The notes under the pieces are model-generated. The model did no database searches, had not been told where the DNA came from, and saw only the letters and a program-made list of their open reading frames with translations. Shown one piece after another: positions 6,309-13,022 of a stretch of DNA of 13,262 nucleotides (positions are counted from its first letter, which is position 1; each line of letters starts with the position of its first letter). Origin of the DNA: Spirochaetales bacterium (GTDB lineage Bacteria > Spirochaetota > Spirochaetia > Treponematales > Rectinemataceae). Made by a program: the position numbers and the translations under genes. The stretch spans positions 57,215-70,476 of the forward strand of contig JADLKI010000008.1 of the NCBI GenBank assembly GCA_015657395.1, written 5' to 3'.

Positions 6309-6331
6309 GTGGTCGATAAAGGAGGCCGATT

Positions 6332-7244
6332 ACGATAACGGTCGAGAATATCTACAAAGCCTACTCGAGCGTGCAGGCGGTCGCGGGCCTCTCCTTCGAG
6401 GCCAGGCCTGGAGAGATTTTCGGCCTGATCGGTCCCAACGGGGCGGGCAAGTCGACCACGATACGCATGATCATGAACATCATCGCCCCGGATTCCGGCA
6501 CGATCCGCTTCGACGGCTCTCCTCTCTCGGAGGCCGACAAGGACCGGATCGGCTATCTTCCCGAGGAACGGGGTCTGTACAGGAAGGCGAAGCTGGGCGA
6601 AGTCCTCGAGTATCTGGCTGCCATCAAGGGGGCGAAGCCCGCCCTGTACCGCCCTTCCATCGACGCATGGCTGGAACGCTTCGGGCTCTCCGAGTGGAAG
6701 AACCGCAAAGTGCAGGAGCTCTCCAAGGGCATGGCGCAGAAGGCGCAGTTTCATCGCGGCGGTCGCCCACAACCCTTCGGCGGTTTTCTTCGACGAGCCC
6801 TTCTCGGGTCTCGACCCTCTGGCGCAGGACGAGCTCCTCGCCGTCATGGTCGAGCTCAAGCAGAAAGGGGCGACCGTCCTCTTCTCCACCCACATCATGG
6901 AGCACGCCGAGAAGATCTGCGAGCGGATCCTCCTCATGGACAAAGGGAAAGAGGTAGTCTACGGCTCCATGGCGGACATCAAGGCCCAATACGGCCGCAA
7001 CGCGGTCCAGATGGAGTTCGACGGGGACGCATCCTTCGTGGCGGGCCTCGATTTCGTCGAGTCGGTGGTGTCCTATCCGCGCTGGATCGAAGTTGAGCTG
7101 AAGGAGGACGCCGATCCGGATGCGCTCTTCAGGGCGCTCGCGGGCCGGCTCAGGGTGCGGCGCTTCGAGACGGTGGCGCCCTCACTGCACAAGATCTTCG
7201 TCCGTCTCGTCGGCGGCGAGGAGGAACGGAATGTCCAGGCTTAG
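6332..7244 (+). pseudogene. ABC-2 exporter ATPase (NatA-like), start codon lost and frameshifted
   Basis: The frame encodes an ABC ATPase of about 303 residues, of the NatA type that pairs with NatB permeases. It has Walker A GPNGAGKST (34-42), LPEERGLY around the Q-loop, signature LSKGMAQK (130-137), Walker B VFFDE (6783-6797), D-loop SGLDP, H-loop STHIME and a C-terminal regulatory region. Two lesions are visible. First, homology begins at ITVENIYKAY, but no ATG, GTG or TTG lies there. ACG stands at 6332, six bases after GGAGG, and TAA at 6317 closes the frame upstream. Second, an extra T in ttt (6749-6751) shifts the frame between signature and Walker B; removing it restores FIAAVAHNPSAVFFDEP. 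Translation from GTG 6371 would lack the first strand. It is probably inactive unless the T is a sequencing error and ACG initiates. Confidence 0.82.
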
Positions 7245-8466
7245 GTATGTGATCCGCCATGAGTTCAGGCTCACCGCGGCGAACAAGGCTTTCGTCATTC
7301 TCACCATCCTCGGACCTTTCCTCATCTTCGCCGTCACCGTCCTGCCCTCGCTCCTGGCCCAGTCGCCCGGCGCGGTGGCTTCGGGCAAGCCCCTCGCCCT
7401 CTTCGGCGCCCCGCCCCCGGTCGAGCAGGCCCTCACGGCCGCCTTCTCCGGCATGGGCATCGAGGTGGAGTGGGTCGACGACGCCGCGGCCGCCAAGGAC
7501 TCGGTGCTGGAAGGTTCCCGGATAGCCTTCCTCTCTCTCGAGCCCGGGTGGCCCGACAGCGGCAAGGCCGTCTGGTACTCCAAGAGCGGCGCCGAGATAG
7601 CTCTCTACAGCGCGGCCTCCGCCGTCCTCGAAGCGGCGGCGCGCGAAGCCCGCATCGTGGAGAGCGGAATCGACCCCGCCCTGGTCGCCAAGGTCCTCTC
7701 CCCGCCCTCCTTCGAGGTCATCAAGCTCGACAAAGGTGGCGCAGAAGAGGCGCGCGGCAGCGACTCTTTCGTCGAAGTGCTCATGACAGTCCTCGTCTTC
7801 GTCATGCTCATCTACATGACCGTCCTCCTCTACGGCCAGATGATCGGCCGCTCGGTCGTCACCGAGAAGACGTCCAAGACCGTGGAGATCATGCTCTCCA
7901 GCGTGAAGAGCCGGGACCTCATGTTCGGCAAGATACTCGGGCTGGGCCTGGCCGGCCTTCTGCAGTACGCGGTGTGGGTATCCATGGCCTTCCTCCTCAA
8001 GCGCTTTGTGGGGCCCCTTCTGGGGCTGTCCCTGCCCGCGGGCATTTCGACCGGCAACCTGGTCTGGCTCGTCGTCTTCTTCATCCTCGCCTTCTTCCTC
8101 TACTCCTCGGCCTACGCGGCCCTGGGAGCGGCCAGCGAGGACGAGCAGCACCTGGGGCAGATGGCCTGGCCTCTCATCATGTTCCTCATCGTGCCCCTCG
8201 TCATGATCAGCACCCTCGTGACCAACCCGGATTCCACGCTGGTGGTGATCCTCTCCCTCTTTCCTCTCACGAGCCCCATCGTCATGCTCGCCCGCGTCCT
8301 CGTCTCCTCGCCCCCGGTCTGGCAGCTGGCCCTCTGCCTCGCGCTCCTCGTGGCGGCTGTGGCGGGTACGGCCATCCTGGCGGCCAAGATATTCCGTGTG
8401 GGCATTCTGATGACGGGCAAGAGGCCCAAGCTGAAAGAGGTGCTGCGCTGGGTAACGGTGAAGTGA
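7231..8466 (+). CDS. ABC-2 type transporter permease, NatB-like
   Basis: This is a 411-residue permease of the NatB/COG1668 type. One N-terminal helix (about 19-41) is followed by a large extracytoplasmic region of about 140 residues, then five or more helices from residue 180 on. The family hallmark is the cytoplasmic stretch VTEKTSKTVEIMLSSVKSRD followed by MFGKILGLG. The start is set at ATG 7231 (gaggaac upstream). The longer frame from 7120 reads through the end of the ATPase gene in another frame and has no membrane or family character there. The ATG overlaps the ATPase stop by 14 bases, so expression normally depends on translation of the ATPase. With the ATPase gene broken, the permease may be poorly made or idle, yet its own frame is undamaged. 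In E. coli-like systems such pairs export sodium, drugs or peptides. Confidence 0.88.
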   Translation: MSRLRYVIRHEFRLTAANKAFVILTILGPFLIFAVTVLPSLLAQSPGAVASGKPLALFGAPPPVEQALTAAFSGMGIEVEWVDDAAAAKDSVLEGSRIAFLSLEPGWPDSGKAVWYSKSGAEIALYSAASAVLEAAAREARIVESGIDPALVAKVLSPPSFEVIKLDKGGAEEARGSDSFVEVLMTVLVFVMLIYMTVLLYGQMIGRSVVTEKTSKTVEIMLSSVKSRDLMFGKILGLGLAGLLQYAVWVSMAFLLKRFVGPLLGLSLPAGISTGNLVWLVVFFILAFFLYSSAYAALGAASEDEQHLGQMAWPLIMFLIVPLVMISTLVTNPDSTLVVILSLFPLTSPIVMLARVLVSSPPVWQLALCLALLVAAVAGTAILAAKIFRVGILMTGKRPKLKEVLRWVTVK

Positions 8467-8563
8467 GCGGCGCAGCGTAGCCTCAACAGAGAGGCGGCAT
8501 ACGCGCGCTGTTGGGGGCGCCCTTCGGAGAGACGTCCCGTCCGCGGCGATTTTCCATATGCGC

Positions 8564-8579
8564 GGCGCCGTGAGGCGCC
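8564..8579. repeat. Short GC hairpin in the gap before the YtrA-type operon
   Basis: GGCGCC occurs twice around a GTGA loop and can form a 6-bp hairpin. A further cgc/gcg pairing is possible across a bulge. No T-run follows, so it is not a standard intrinsic terminator. A second, weaker inverted repeat (caacag/ctgttg, 8484-8513) lies just upstream. The 234-bp gap after the permease holds no convincing gene. Confidence 0.35.
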
Positions 8580-8641
8580 TTGCGGAGACAGGTCTTCGCG
8601 GCATACTGATTTTCTTCCTCCAAATATTTTTTTCGAAACCC

Positions 8642-8670
8642 TTGACGAAAACGTACAATAATATTAGTGT
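8642..8670 (+). promoter_or_regulatory. Probable promoter of the YtrA-type ABC operon
   Basis: TTGACG at 8642-8647 is a good -35 element. At 17 bases the -10 would be TAGTGT (8665-8670), which is weak and lies inside the palindrome. An alternative -10 is TACAAT at 8654 with a poor -35. Either way the palindrome covers the start region, as expected for repressor control. Confidence 0.4.
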
Positions 8671-8690
8671 ATTAGATATCTAATACACTA
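8665..8690. promoter_or_regulatory. 26-bp perfect palindrome, likely operator for the GntR/YtrA regulator
   Basis: The half-site tagtgtattagat is followed directly by its exact reverse complement, with no mismatch over 26 bases. It ends immediately before the ribosome binding site (ggag, 8691-8694) of the ATPase gene. GntR-family operators characteristically have GT...AC ends, and YtrA-type regulators commonly control the operon that encodes them. The regulator is the third gene of this operon. Binding itself is inferred. Confidence 0.65.
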
Positions 8691-8700
8691 GGAGTGTAGC

Positions 8701-9609
8701 ATGATACACATCGAATCCATGACCTTCGGGTATGGCAAGAGGCCGCTCTTCGGGGGCCTCGATCTGAAGCTCGAGCCGGGAATGGCCTACGGGCTTCTCG
8801 GCCTGAACGGCGCCGGCAAGACGAGCCTTTTGAAACTGCTCGCCGGCGCACTCCAGCCCCAGTCGGGCACGATCCGCGTCTTTGGCGAGGAGCCCTGGCG
8901 CAAGAGAGCCTCTTTCCTCGCCGACACGATCTTCGTACCGGAGGACCCCTGGGTGCCCGCGGTGAAGCCCGGCGCCTGGCTCGACCGCTATGCCGTCTTT
9001 CGTCCGGCCTTCGACCGTGAGCGCTTCGCGGTTCTATCGCGTGAGTTTGCCCTGGAGGAGGACAAGCTTCTCACCAAGTATTCCTATGGTCAGCGCAAGA
9101 AATTCACCCTCGCCGCCGCACTGGCGAGCGGCGCCCGGCTCATCCTTCTGGACGAGCCGACAAACGGCCTCGACATTCCCTCGAAGTCCCAGTTCAGACG
9201 GGCTCTCGCCCAGTCGGTCGATTCCGACCGGATCGTCATCGTGTCCACCCATCAGGTGCGCGACCTCGAGCGGGTGATCGATCCGGCGGTGATTGTCCAC
9301 GGAGGGAAGATACTCTTCCAGCTCGGCTCGGATCTCATGACCGAACGGCTTGGCGCGGCCCACATCAGCGAGCTGGGTCCCGATGTCGTCTACGCCGAAA
9401 AGGACAGAGTGGGCTACTCGGCCCTTCTCGAGCTTGGCCGCGGCGCAGGTCCGGACGATGTCCAGGCCGCGGATCTCGAACTCGTCTTCAACGCGGCCAT
9501 CACGGTCCCCGATCGCCTTAAAACTGCGCTCAAGGGAGAACAGCTGCCCCAGCTCGGTCCGGCCGACGCGGCCGTGAAGGAGTACAGCGAGAAGGAGGAA
9601 ACAAAATGA
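8701..9609 (+). CDS. ABC transporter ATP-binding protein of a YtrA-type operon
   Basis: This is a complete 302-residue ABC ATPase. Walker A is GLNGAGKTS (34-42), the signature is YSYGQ (127-131), Walker B is LILLDE (147-152) and the H-loop His is His184 in STHQ. A C-terminal extension of about 80 residues follows the nucleotide-binding domain. The signature is the non-standard YSYGQRKK form often seen in YtrB-like exporters. The ATG is six bases after ggag. The gene ends in an ATGA overlap with the permease gene. Together with the permease it should form an ABC-2 type exporter controlled by the GntR regulator encoded downstream. Related operons respond to cell-wall-active peptides in Firmicutes; the signal here is unknown. 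Confidence 0.9.
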   Translation: MIHIESMTFGYGKRPLFGGLDLKLEPGMAYGLLGLNGAGKTSLLKLLAGALQPQSGTIRVFGEEPWRKRASFLADTIFVPEDPWVPAVKPGAWLDRYAVFRPAFDRERFAVLSREFALEEDKLLTKYSYGQRKKFTLAAALASGARLILLDEPTNGLDIPSKSQFRRALAQSVDSDRIVIVSTHQVRDLERVIDPAVIVHGGKILFQLGSDLMTERLGAAHISELGPDVVYAEKDRVGYSALLELGRGAGPDDVQAADLELVFNAAITVPDRLKTALKGEQLPQLGPADAAVKEYSEKEETK

Positions 9610-10406
9610 AGATGACGAAAGAAACACTGGCCCAACCCTTCAGCCCGGCGCGGGTCGTCCTCCTCGCGAAGAATCGCGCCCTGGAGGACCTGCCCGCCTT
9701 CGGCATAGGCGCCGGAATCCTGGCGGGGATCAACCTGCTCACCATCATAATAACCGGACGGGCCATGATGAACGGTTCGAACGGAGAATTCTGGGCCGCC
9801 GTCATAAGCATCGCCGGGTTCCTTCTCGCCGCGACCGCCTTCAAGGGCATGCACGACGGACGCGCGGGCACCGAATGGATACTTCTTCCCGCCACGAGTC
9901 TGGAGAAATATGCGGCCGCCATGATTTTCTACGCGATCGTATACCCGGTTGTCGCCGCTGCGGCAGCGTCGGCGCTTTCGGCGCTCCTCTCGCTCGTCGA
10001 GCTGGCCGCCGGCGGCGCGGGCGGACGGATATGGAACCCGCTCTCGGCCGGCTTCGATGGGTGGATCAACTATGCCACGGGAGCCCTCATCTTCGCCGCC
10101 GGCTCGGCGACGTTCAGAAAAAGGGCCTTCATCAAAACGGCGGGAGTAGGCATCGCCTACGCGCTCGTGTGCATGGGGCTCCTTCTTGTCGGGATGTATC
10201 TCGTCAGAAAAGTCCAGGGGCTTCCCCTGCCCTTTACGGGCTCCTTCCAAAACGAAATGAACTTTTCGGGCGATATCTCACCCAGCGCCCAGCGCGCGAT
10301 GGACGTGATAATGCAGATCGTGCGGTACGCACTCATACCGCTCTTCGCCCTGTTCTATGGCTACTTCCGCGTCGCGGAGAAGGAAGCGCGCGATGAGGTT
10401 CAATGA
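9606..10406 (+). CDS. ABC-2 type membrane permease partner
   Basis: This is a 266-residue integral membrane protein with about six hydrophobic segments, at roughly 37-56, 62-80, 100-135, 155-170, 180-200 and 240-258. The loop KGMHDGRAGTEWILLPATSLEKYAA is typical of permeases in small ABC-2 exporters, where a segment of the form LLLPAS-EK follows the second helix. The start overlaps the ATPase stop (ATGA, 9606-9609), and the end overlaps the GntR gene by 14 bases, so all three are translationally coupled. The family match is by pattern. The function as the transmembrane half of the exporter follows mainly from context. Confidence 0.82.
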   Translation: MKMTKETLAQPFSPARVVLLAKNRALEDLPAFGIGAGILAGINLLTIIITGRAMMNGSNGEFWAAVISIAGFLLAATAFKGMHDGRAGTEWILLPATSLEKYAAAMIFYAIVYPVVAAAAASALSALLSLVELAAGGAGGRIWNPLSAGFDGWINYATGALIFAAGSATFRKRAFIKTAGVGIAYALVCMGLLLVGMYLVRKVQGLPLPFTGSFQNEMNFSGDISPSAQRAMDVIMQIVRYALIPLFALFYGYFRVAEKEARDEVQ

Positions 10407-10782
10407 TCAAAAGCCGATCTTCAGCCAGATAGCCGAACTGCTGGAGAACGATATTGTCGCGGAGCGGATACCTGCCGGAGCGCGCCTCCCCTCGGCCAGG
10501 GATCTCGCTTCTTCCCTCGAAGTGAACCCCAATACGGCCGCGCGGGCCCTGCAGTCCCTGGCGGAGTCGGGGGTCGCGCAGGTCGAACGGGGCACGGGCT
10601 ACTATGTCTCCGAAGCCGGCGCCGCGAAGGTCCGCGAGTTCAGGAGAAAACGCTTCCTCGACGAGGAGGTCCCGAGGTTCTTCAGGTCAATGGTCGACCT
10701 CAACATCACGGTCGAGGAAATCGAGGCGCGGTGGAGGAGCTTTATCGCTTCCACAACTGAGAAAAAGGATGGAATGGCATGA
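10393..10782 (+). CDS. GntR-family transcriptional regulator, YtrA subfamily
   Basis: This is a 129-residue regulator. The winged helix-turn-helix (about residues 6-75) reads PIFSQIAELLENDI, then LPSARDLASSLEVNPNTAARALQSLAESG, then the wing VERGTGYYV. This is a very typical GntR pattern. The remaining 50 or so residues form a short helical tail (FRRKRFLDEEVPRFFRSM), as in the YtrA subfamily, which has only a small dimerisation region and no large effector domain. The start is ATG 10393. An in-frame ATG at 10357 would add only a non-conserved Arg-rich stretch inside the permease gene. It likely represses its own operon through the palindrome at 8665-8690. Confidence 0.92.
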   Translation: MRFNDQKPIFSQIAELLENDIVAERIPAGARLPSARDLASSLEVNPNTAARALQSLAESGVAQVERGTGYYVSEAGAAKVREFRRKRFLDEEVPRFFRSMVDLNITVEEIEARWRSFIASTTEKKDGMA

Positions 10783-10874
10783 AAACAAGTTGGAAATTGC
10801 TCATCGCTTTCGGTATCGCGACACTGATAGTCATAATCGTCTCGGCGATCATCCTGGGTCCTGCGATAGCCTGA
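10779..10874 (+). CDS. 31-residue single-helix membrane peptide coupled to the GntR gene
   Basis: The GntR stop and this ATG share an ATGA (10779-10782). The frame runs 31 codons to TGA 10872-10874: a short basic start (MKTSWK), then one long hydrophobic helix (LLIAFGIATLIVIIVSAIILG) and PAIA. The exact four-base coupling, the Lys-bearing N-terminus and the clean transmembrane helix argue for a real small protein. It could be an accessory subunit or modulator of the exporter encoded upstream. No family is recognised. Genes this short are usually missed by automatic calling. Confidence 0.55.
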   Translation: MKTSWKLLIAFGIATLIVIIVSAIILGPAIA

Positions 10875-10887
10875 GCCATCGACAGGG

Positions 10888-10929
10888 GGCTCGCGGCGCC
10901 GCGGGGCATCGGGACACCGTGCGCGAGCC
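10888..10929. repeat. GC-rich inverted repeat after the YtrA-type operon
   Basis: The arms ggctcgcg (10888-10895) and cgcgagcc (10922-10929) are perfect complements around a 26-base GC-rich loop. No T-run follows. It may help end transcription or stabilise the 3' end of the mRNA. The GC-rich context makes chance plausible. Confidence 0.3.
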
Positions 10930-10935
10930 GACGCC

Positions 10936-10964
10936 TTGATGACCGGCAGGATTTATCGTACTTT
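10936..10964 (+). promoter_or_regulatory. Possible promoter of the FemAB-family gene
   Basis: TTGATG (10936-10941) and TACTTT (10959-10964) are separated by 17 bases. Transcription would begin near 10971, directly at the following hairpin. The matches are moderate. Confidence 0.35.
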
Positions 10965-10971
10965 TAAAGTG

Positions 10972-11011
10972 AGGCCCGGAGACGGTTAGGCTCCGGGCCT
11001 ACTAATTTTTT
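10972..11011 (+). terminator. Intrinsic terminator or leader hairpin before the FemAB-family gene
   Basis: A perfect 10-bp GC-rich stem (aggcccggag and ctccgggcct) encloses a nine-base loop. After actaa comes a run of six T (11006-11011). It would end the GntR operon. The five-base gap before the T-run makes it weaker than a textbook terminator. The FemAB ribosome binding site (ggag, 11014-11017) follows only three bases later, so any promoter for that gene must lie upstream of this hairpin. It could then act as a leader attenuator. Confidence 0.65.
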
Positions 11012-11024
11012 ACGGAGACGCCCC

Positions 11025-12101
11025 GTGGACGTCCGCGTCCTTCCCAAGCCCGTGACCGATCTCATGACCACGCGGCTTCTTCAGCAGACGACATTCTGGA
11101 GCCGGGTGAAGCTCCGCCTCGGCTGGAACGTCCTCGCCTTCGACATCGAGGCTGGCGGAGAACCCTCGGGCGACGTCCTGCTGCTCATGCGCGACGTCGG
11201 CGGAGGCCGGCGCGTCGCCTACTCGCCCTTCGGCCCCGAGCTGCTCCCCGACGGCGAGAGAAGAGGAGAATACCTCGCGGCCCTCTCGTCGGAGCTCGGC
11301 GCCCACCTCGGCCCCTCCTGCATCTTTGTCCGCTGGGACCTCCCCTGGATTTCCCCCTATGCCGAGGAAGAGGATCGCTTCGACGAAGAAGGGCACTGGC
11401 TCGGCCCGCCCGAAACCCGCCTGCGCGAGCTGAGGATGAACTGGGGCGTGGCCGAGGTGGGGCTGCGCAAGGCCCCCACCGACATTCTTCCCCCCGATAC
11501 CATCATCGTCGATCTCAAAGGGAAAAAGGACGGCCTTCTTGCCCGAATGAAGCCCAAGACCCGCTACAACATCGGCCTCGCCGCGCGCAGGGGTGTCTCG
11601 GTGCGCACCGGAGGACCTGCCGACCTCGGCCTCTGGATGGATCTCTACGGCCAGACCGCGCGCCGAAACAATATAGTCTTTCATGGGAAAGCCCATTTCG
11701 ATGCCCTGATGGACCGGAGGTCGTCCGACGCCAGAGCCCGGCTCCTCATCGCCGAGAAAGGAACAAGGCCACTGGCCGCCATGTTCCTCTCCGCCTCTGC
11801 CGACAGGGCCACCTACCTCTACGGCGCCTCCTCCGATGAAGGACGCAGCCTCATGGCTCCCTACGCCCTCCAGTGGGCCGCCATAAAGAAGGCCAGGCAG
11901 ACCGGCTGCACCAGCTACGATCTCTTCGGCGTAGCACCCCGGCCCGACCCCGAGCACCCCCTCTACGGCCTCTACCGCTTCAAGAGCGGCTTTGGGGGCG
12001 CACTCCTGCACCGCCAGGGCACATGGGACTACCCCTACGACCAGGAGGCCTACGCGGTCTATTGCGCCCGCGAGTCGGCCTCGACAGGGTTTCATCTCTG
12101 A
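11025..12101 (+). CDS. FemA/FemB-family peptidyl (lipid II:aminoacyl) transferase
   Basis: This is a 358-residue protein of the FemAB family, tRNA-dependent aminoacyltransferases with tandem GNAT-like folds that add residues to the peptidoglycan stem or cross-bridge in the cytosol. Visible hallmarks are the N-terminal half with TTFWSRVKLRLGW and VAYSPFGPEL, then LLARMKPKTRYNIGLAARRGV at the start of the second GNAT half, and YLYGASS. The C-terminal signature is YDLFGVAPRPDP followed by LYRFKSGFGG. No coiled-coil tRNA-synthetase-like arm is evident. The length is within the shorter FemAB/FemX range. The start is GTG 11025, seven bases after ggag; an ATG 13 codons later has no comparable site. 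The amino acid added cannot be predicted. Confidence 0.88.
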   Translation: MDVRVLPKPVTDLMTTRLLQQTTFWSRVKLRLGWNVLAFDIEAGGEPSGDVLLLMRDVGGGRRVAYSPFGPELLPDGERRGEYLAALSSELGAHLGPSCIFVRWDLPWISPYAEEEDRFDEEGHWLGPPETRLRELRMNWGVAEVGLRKAPTDILPPDTIIVDLKGKKDGLLARMKPKTRYNIGLAARRGVSVRTGGPADLGLWMDLYGQTARRNNIVFHGKAHFDALMDRRSSDARARLLIAEKGTRPLAAMFLSASADRATYLYGASSDEGRSLMAPYALQWAAIKKARQTGCTSYDLFGVAPRPDPEHPLYGLYRFKSGFGGALLHRQGTWDYPYDQEAYAVYCARESASTGFHL

Positions 12102-12256
12102 GAGGAAGCGCGGCGAGCGTTTTGCTGCAGGATATTATGGTAGGTGGACTCCGCTAAGCAGAGCTAAATAATGAAGAAAATGATATCCTTTTCATATTCT
12201 CATGATTCTGTTTACTATAAAAAGCGCATCATAGTTCTCAATTACTTTTCTCTCAA

Positions 12257-12294
12257 ACCAATTATATTTCAGCTTGATTTTACCAATTATATTT
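12257..12294. repeat. Two 13-bp direct repeats in the hicAB promoter region
   Basis: accaattatattt occurs at 12257-12269 and again at 12282-12294, start-to-start 25 bp. The second copy lies between the -35 and -10 elements of the promoter proposed at 12274-12302. This is a natural place for autorepression by HicB through its DNA-binding domain. Confidence 0.5.
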
Positions 12295-12302
12295 GGTATT
12301 AT
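12274..12302 (+). promoter_or_regulatory. Promoter candidate for hicAB
   Basis: TTGATT (12274-12279) and TATTAT (12297-12302) are separated by 17 bases. Transcription would begin near 12309. If so, the TTG at 12293 cannot be the HicA start, which favours a start downstream. Confidence 0.5.
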
Positions 12303-12493
12303 CAATCATACCATTAAGTGGTGAAGAAATGCTTCGGCTCTATAAAAAAGCCGGCTGGTATGTAATCTCTCAACGGGGATCTCACGTGAAAGTTGGTAAA
12401 GATTCCCTACGAGAGATTATTCCGATGCATAAGGAATTAAAGGAACAAGCTTTATTGAAACGACTTGCATCACAACAAGGAGGTCCAAAATGA
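12293..12493 (+). CDS. hicA: HicA family toxin (mRNA interferase)
   Basis: This is a HicA toxin, a small double-stranded-RNA-binding-fold ribonuclease that cleaves mRNA when not bound by HicB. The hallmark is GWYVISQRGSHVKV, with the catalytic His in GSH (His31 from the TTG start), followed by REIIPMHKELKEQALLKRL. The start is uncertain. TTG 12293 gives 66 residues but lies within the proposed promoter and lacks a ribosome binding site. ATG 12329 gives 54 residues and has ggtgaag upstream, but it cuts the first helix, which by family pattern should begin around PLSGEEM. A non-standard start at 12305 (ATC) or 12308 (ATA) would fit the homology. The gene overlaps hicB by four bases (ATGA). It is AT-rich, unlike the genes upstream. 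Confidence 0.9.
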   Translation: MVLSIIPLSGEEMLRLYKKAGWYVISQRGSHVKVGKDSLREIIPMHKELKEQALLKRLASQQGGPK

Positions 12494-12912
12494 CATACCA
12501 TTTTACAATTCATACAGAAGAAAACGGCTTTTGGGCCGAATCCTGTGAATTATCTGGCTGTGTCGCTCAAGCTGATACCCTTTCCGATTTGCGGAAGGCA
12601 TGTGAAGAAGCTCTGAACCTGTATCTAGAAGAACCTGCTGATTCAAAAATGGTGTTTCCGTTACCTGATACGACTCTAGATACAAATAAAGATTTGCTTT
12701 CCGTTCCTGTTGATCCCGAAATTGCATTAGCAGTGCTATTACGGCATTACCGGTCAAGATCAAAACTAACTCAAAAACAAGTTTCAGAATTATTAGGAAT
12801 GAAGAACGTGTATAGTTACCAACGACTAGAAAAGAAATCTAATCCAACGCTTCATGTCATGAAGAAAATACATAAGGTATTCCCTGAGATGAAGTTGGAA
12901 CATATTTTTTAG
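12490..12912 (+). CDS. hicB: HicB family antitoxin with C-terminal helix-turn-helix
   Basis: This is the 140-residue antitoxin of the pair. The N-terminal degenerate RNase H-like domain reads YHFTIHTEENGFWAESCELSGCVAQADTLSDLRKACEEALNLYLEE, the typical HicB pattern that blocks the HicA active site. The C-terminal part (about residues 75-138) is an XRE-like helix-turn-helix (LTQKQVSELLGMKNVYSYQRLEKKSNPTL) that should bind the operon's own promoter. The start ATG overlaps the hicA stop, and aaggaggtcc upstream is a strong ribosome binding site. The gene order toxin-antitoxin is the usual one for hicAB. AT-rich codon use marks it as probably acquired. Confidence 0.93.
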   Translation: MTYHFTIHTEENGFWAESCELSGCVAQADTLSDLRKACEEALNLYLEEPADSKMVFPLPDTTLDTNKDLLSVPVDPEIALAVLLRHYRSRSKLTQKQVSELLGMKNVYSYQRLEKKSNPTLHVMKKIHKVFPEMKLEHIF

Positions 12913-12958
12913 TGAAATTTGCTTATCTTTACCTAATACAGAAAATTAAGAGAAGAAT

Positions 12959-13000
12959 CGGCTAACAACCGCTTTAGGTTGACGCTTCAGCGCAGATACA
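12959..13000 (+). other. attC-like half-site after hicB, uncertain
   Basis: From 12959 the sequence runs cggctaacaaccgctttagg, then ttgacgcttcagcgcag. It resembles the left half of an integron attC site: a CTAACAA-type outer box, an inner box and a small central hairpin (cgct-tc-agcg). The complementary right half expected within about 30-100 bases is not found. A GTTAGGT at 13026-13032 fits the outer box consensus but has no matching inner box and lies in the next gene. This is a pattern resemblance only. Confidence 0.2.
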
Positions 13001-13022
13001 TTTTATTTAAATTGAGGATGGC

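Noticed and set aside
6277..6957. Plus-strand 226-codon frame overlapping the ATPase start
   Set aside because: It is an alternative frame of the ATPase gene. It contains an Arg/Ser-rich out-of-frame translation, and its ATG lies within the promoter.
7470..8480. Plus-strand 336-codon frame within the permease gene
   Set aside because: It is Arg/Pro/Gly-rich, a frame-shifted reading of the permease with no membrane or family character.
7150..8658. Long minus-strand open frame of 502 codons opposite the NatB-like permease
   Set aside because: It is a shadow of GC-rich codons. The product is a low-complexity Glu/Gly/His/Arg-rich sequence without motifs, and the plus-strand permease has clear family features.
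8467..8700. Rho-independent terminator after the NatB-like permease
   Set aside because: The hairpins there (8484-8513 and 8564-8579) are not followed by a T-run, so they are listed only as a repeat and not as a terminator.
11010..12095. Minus-strand open frame of 361 codons opposite the FemAB gene
   Set aside because: It mirrors the plus-strand FemAB gene in a GC-rich region, has no recognisable domain, and the plus strand carries the FemAB signature and a ribosome binding site.
12102..12256. Gene or attachment site between femAB and hicA
   Set aside because: No credible open frame with a ribosome binding site, no tRNA and no clear repeat. It holds only the change from GC-rich to AT-rich sequence at about 12155.
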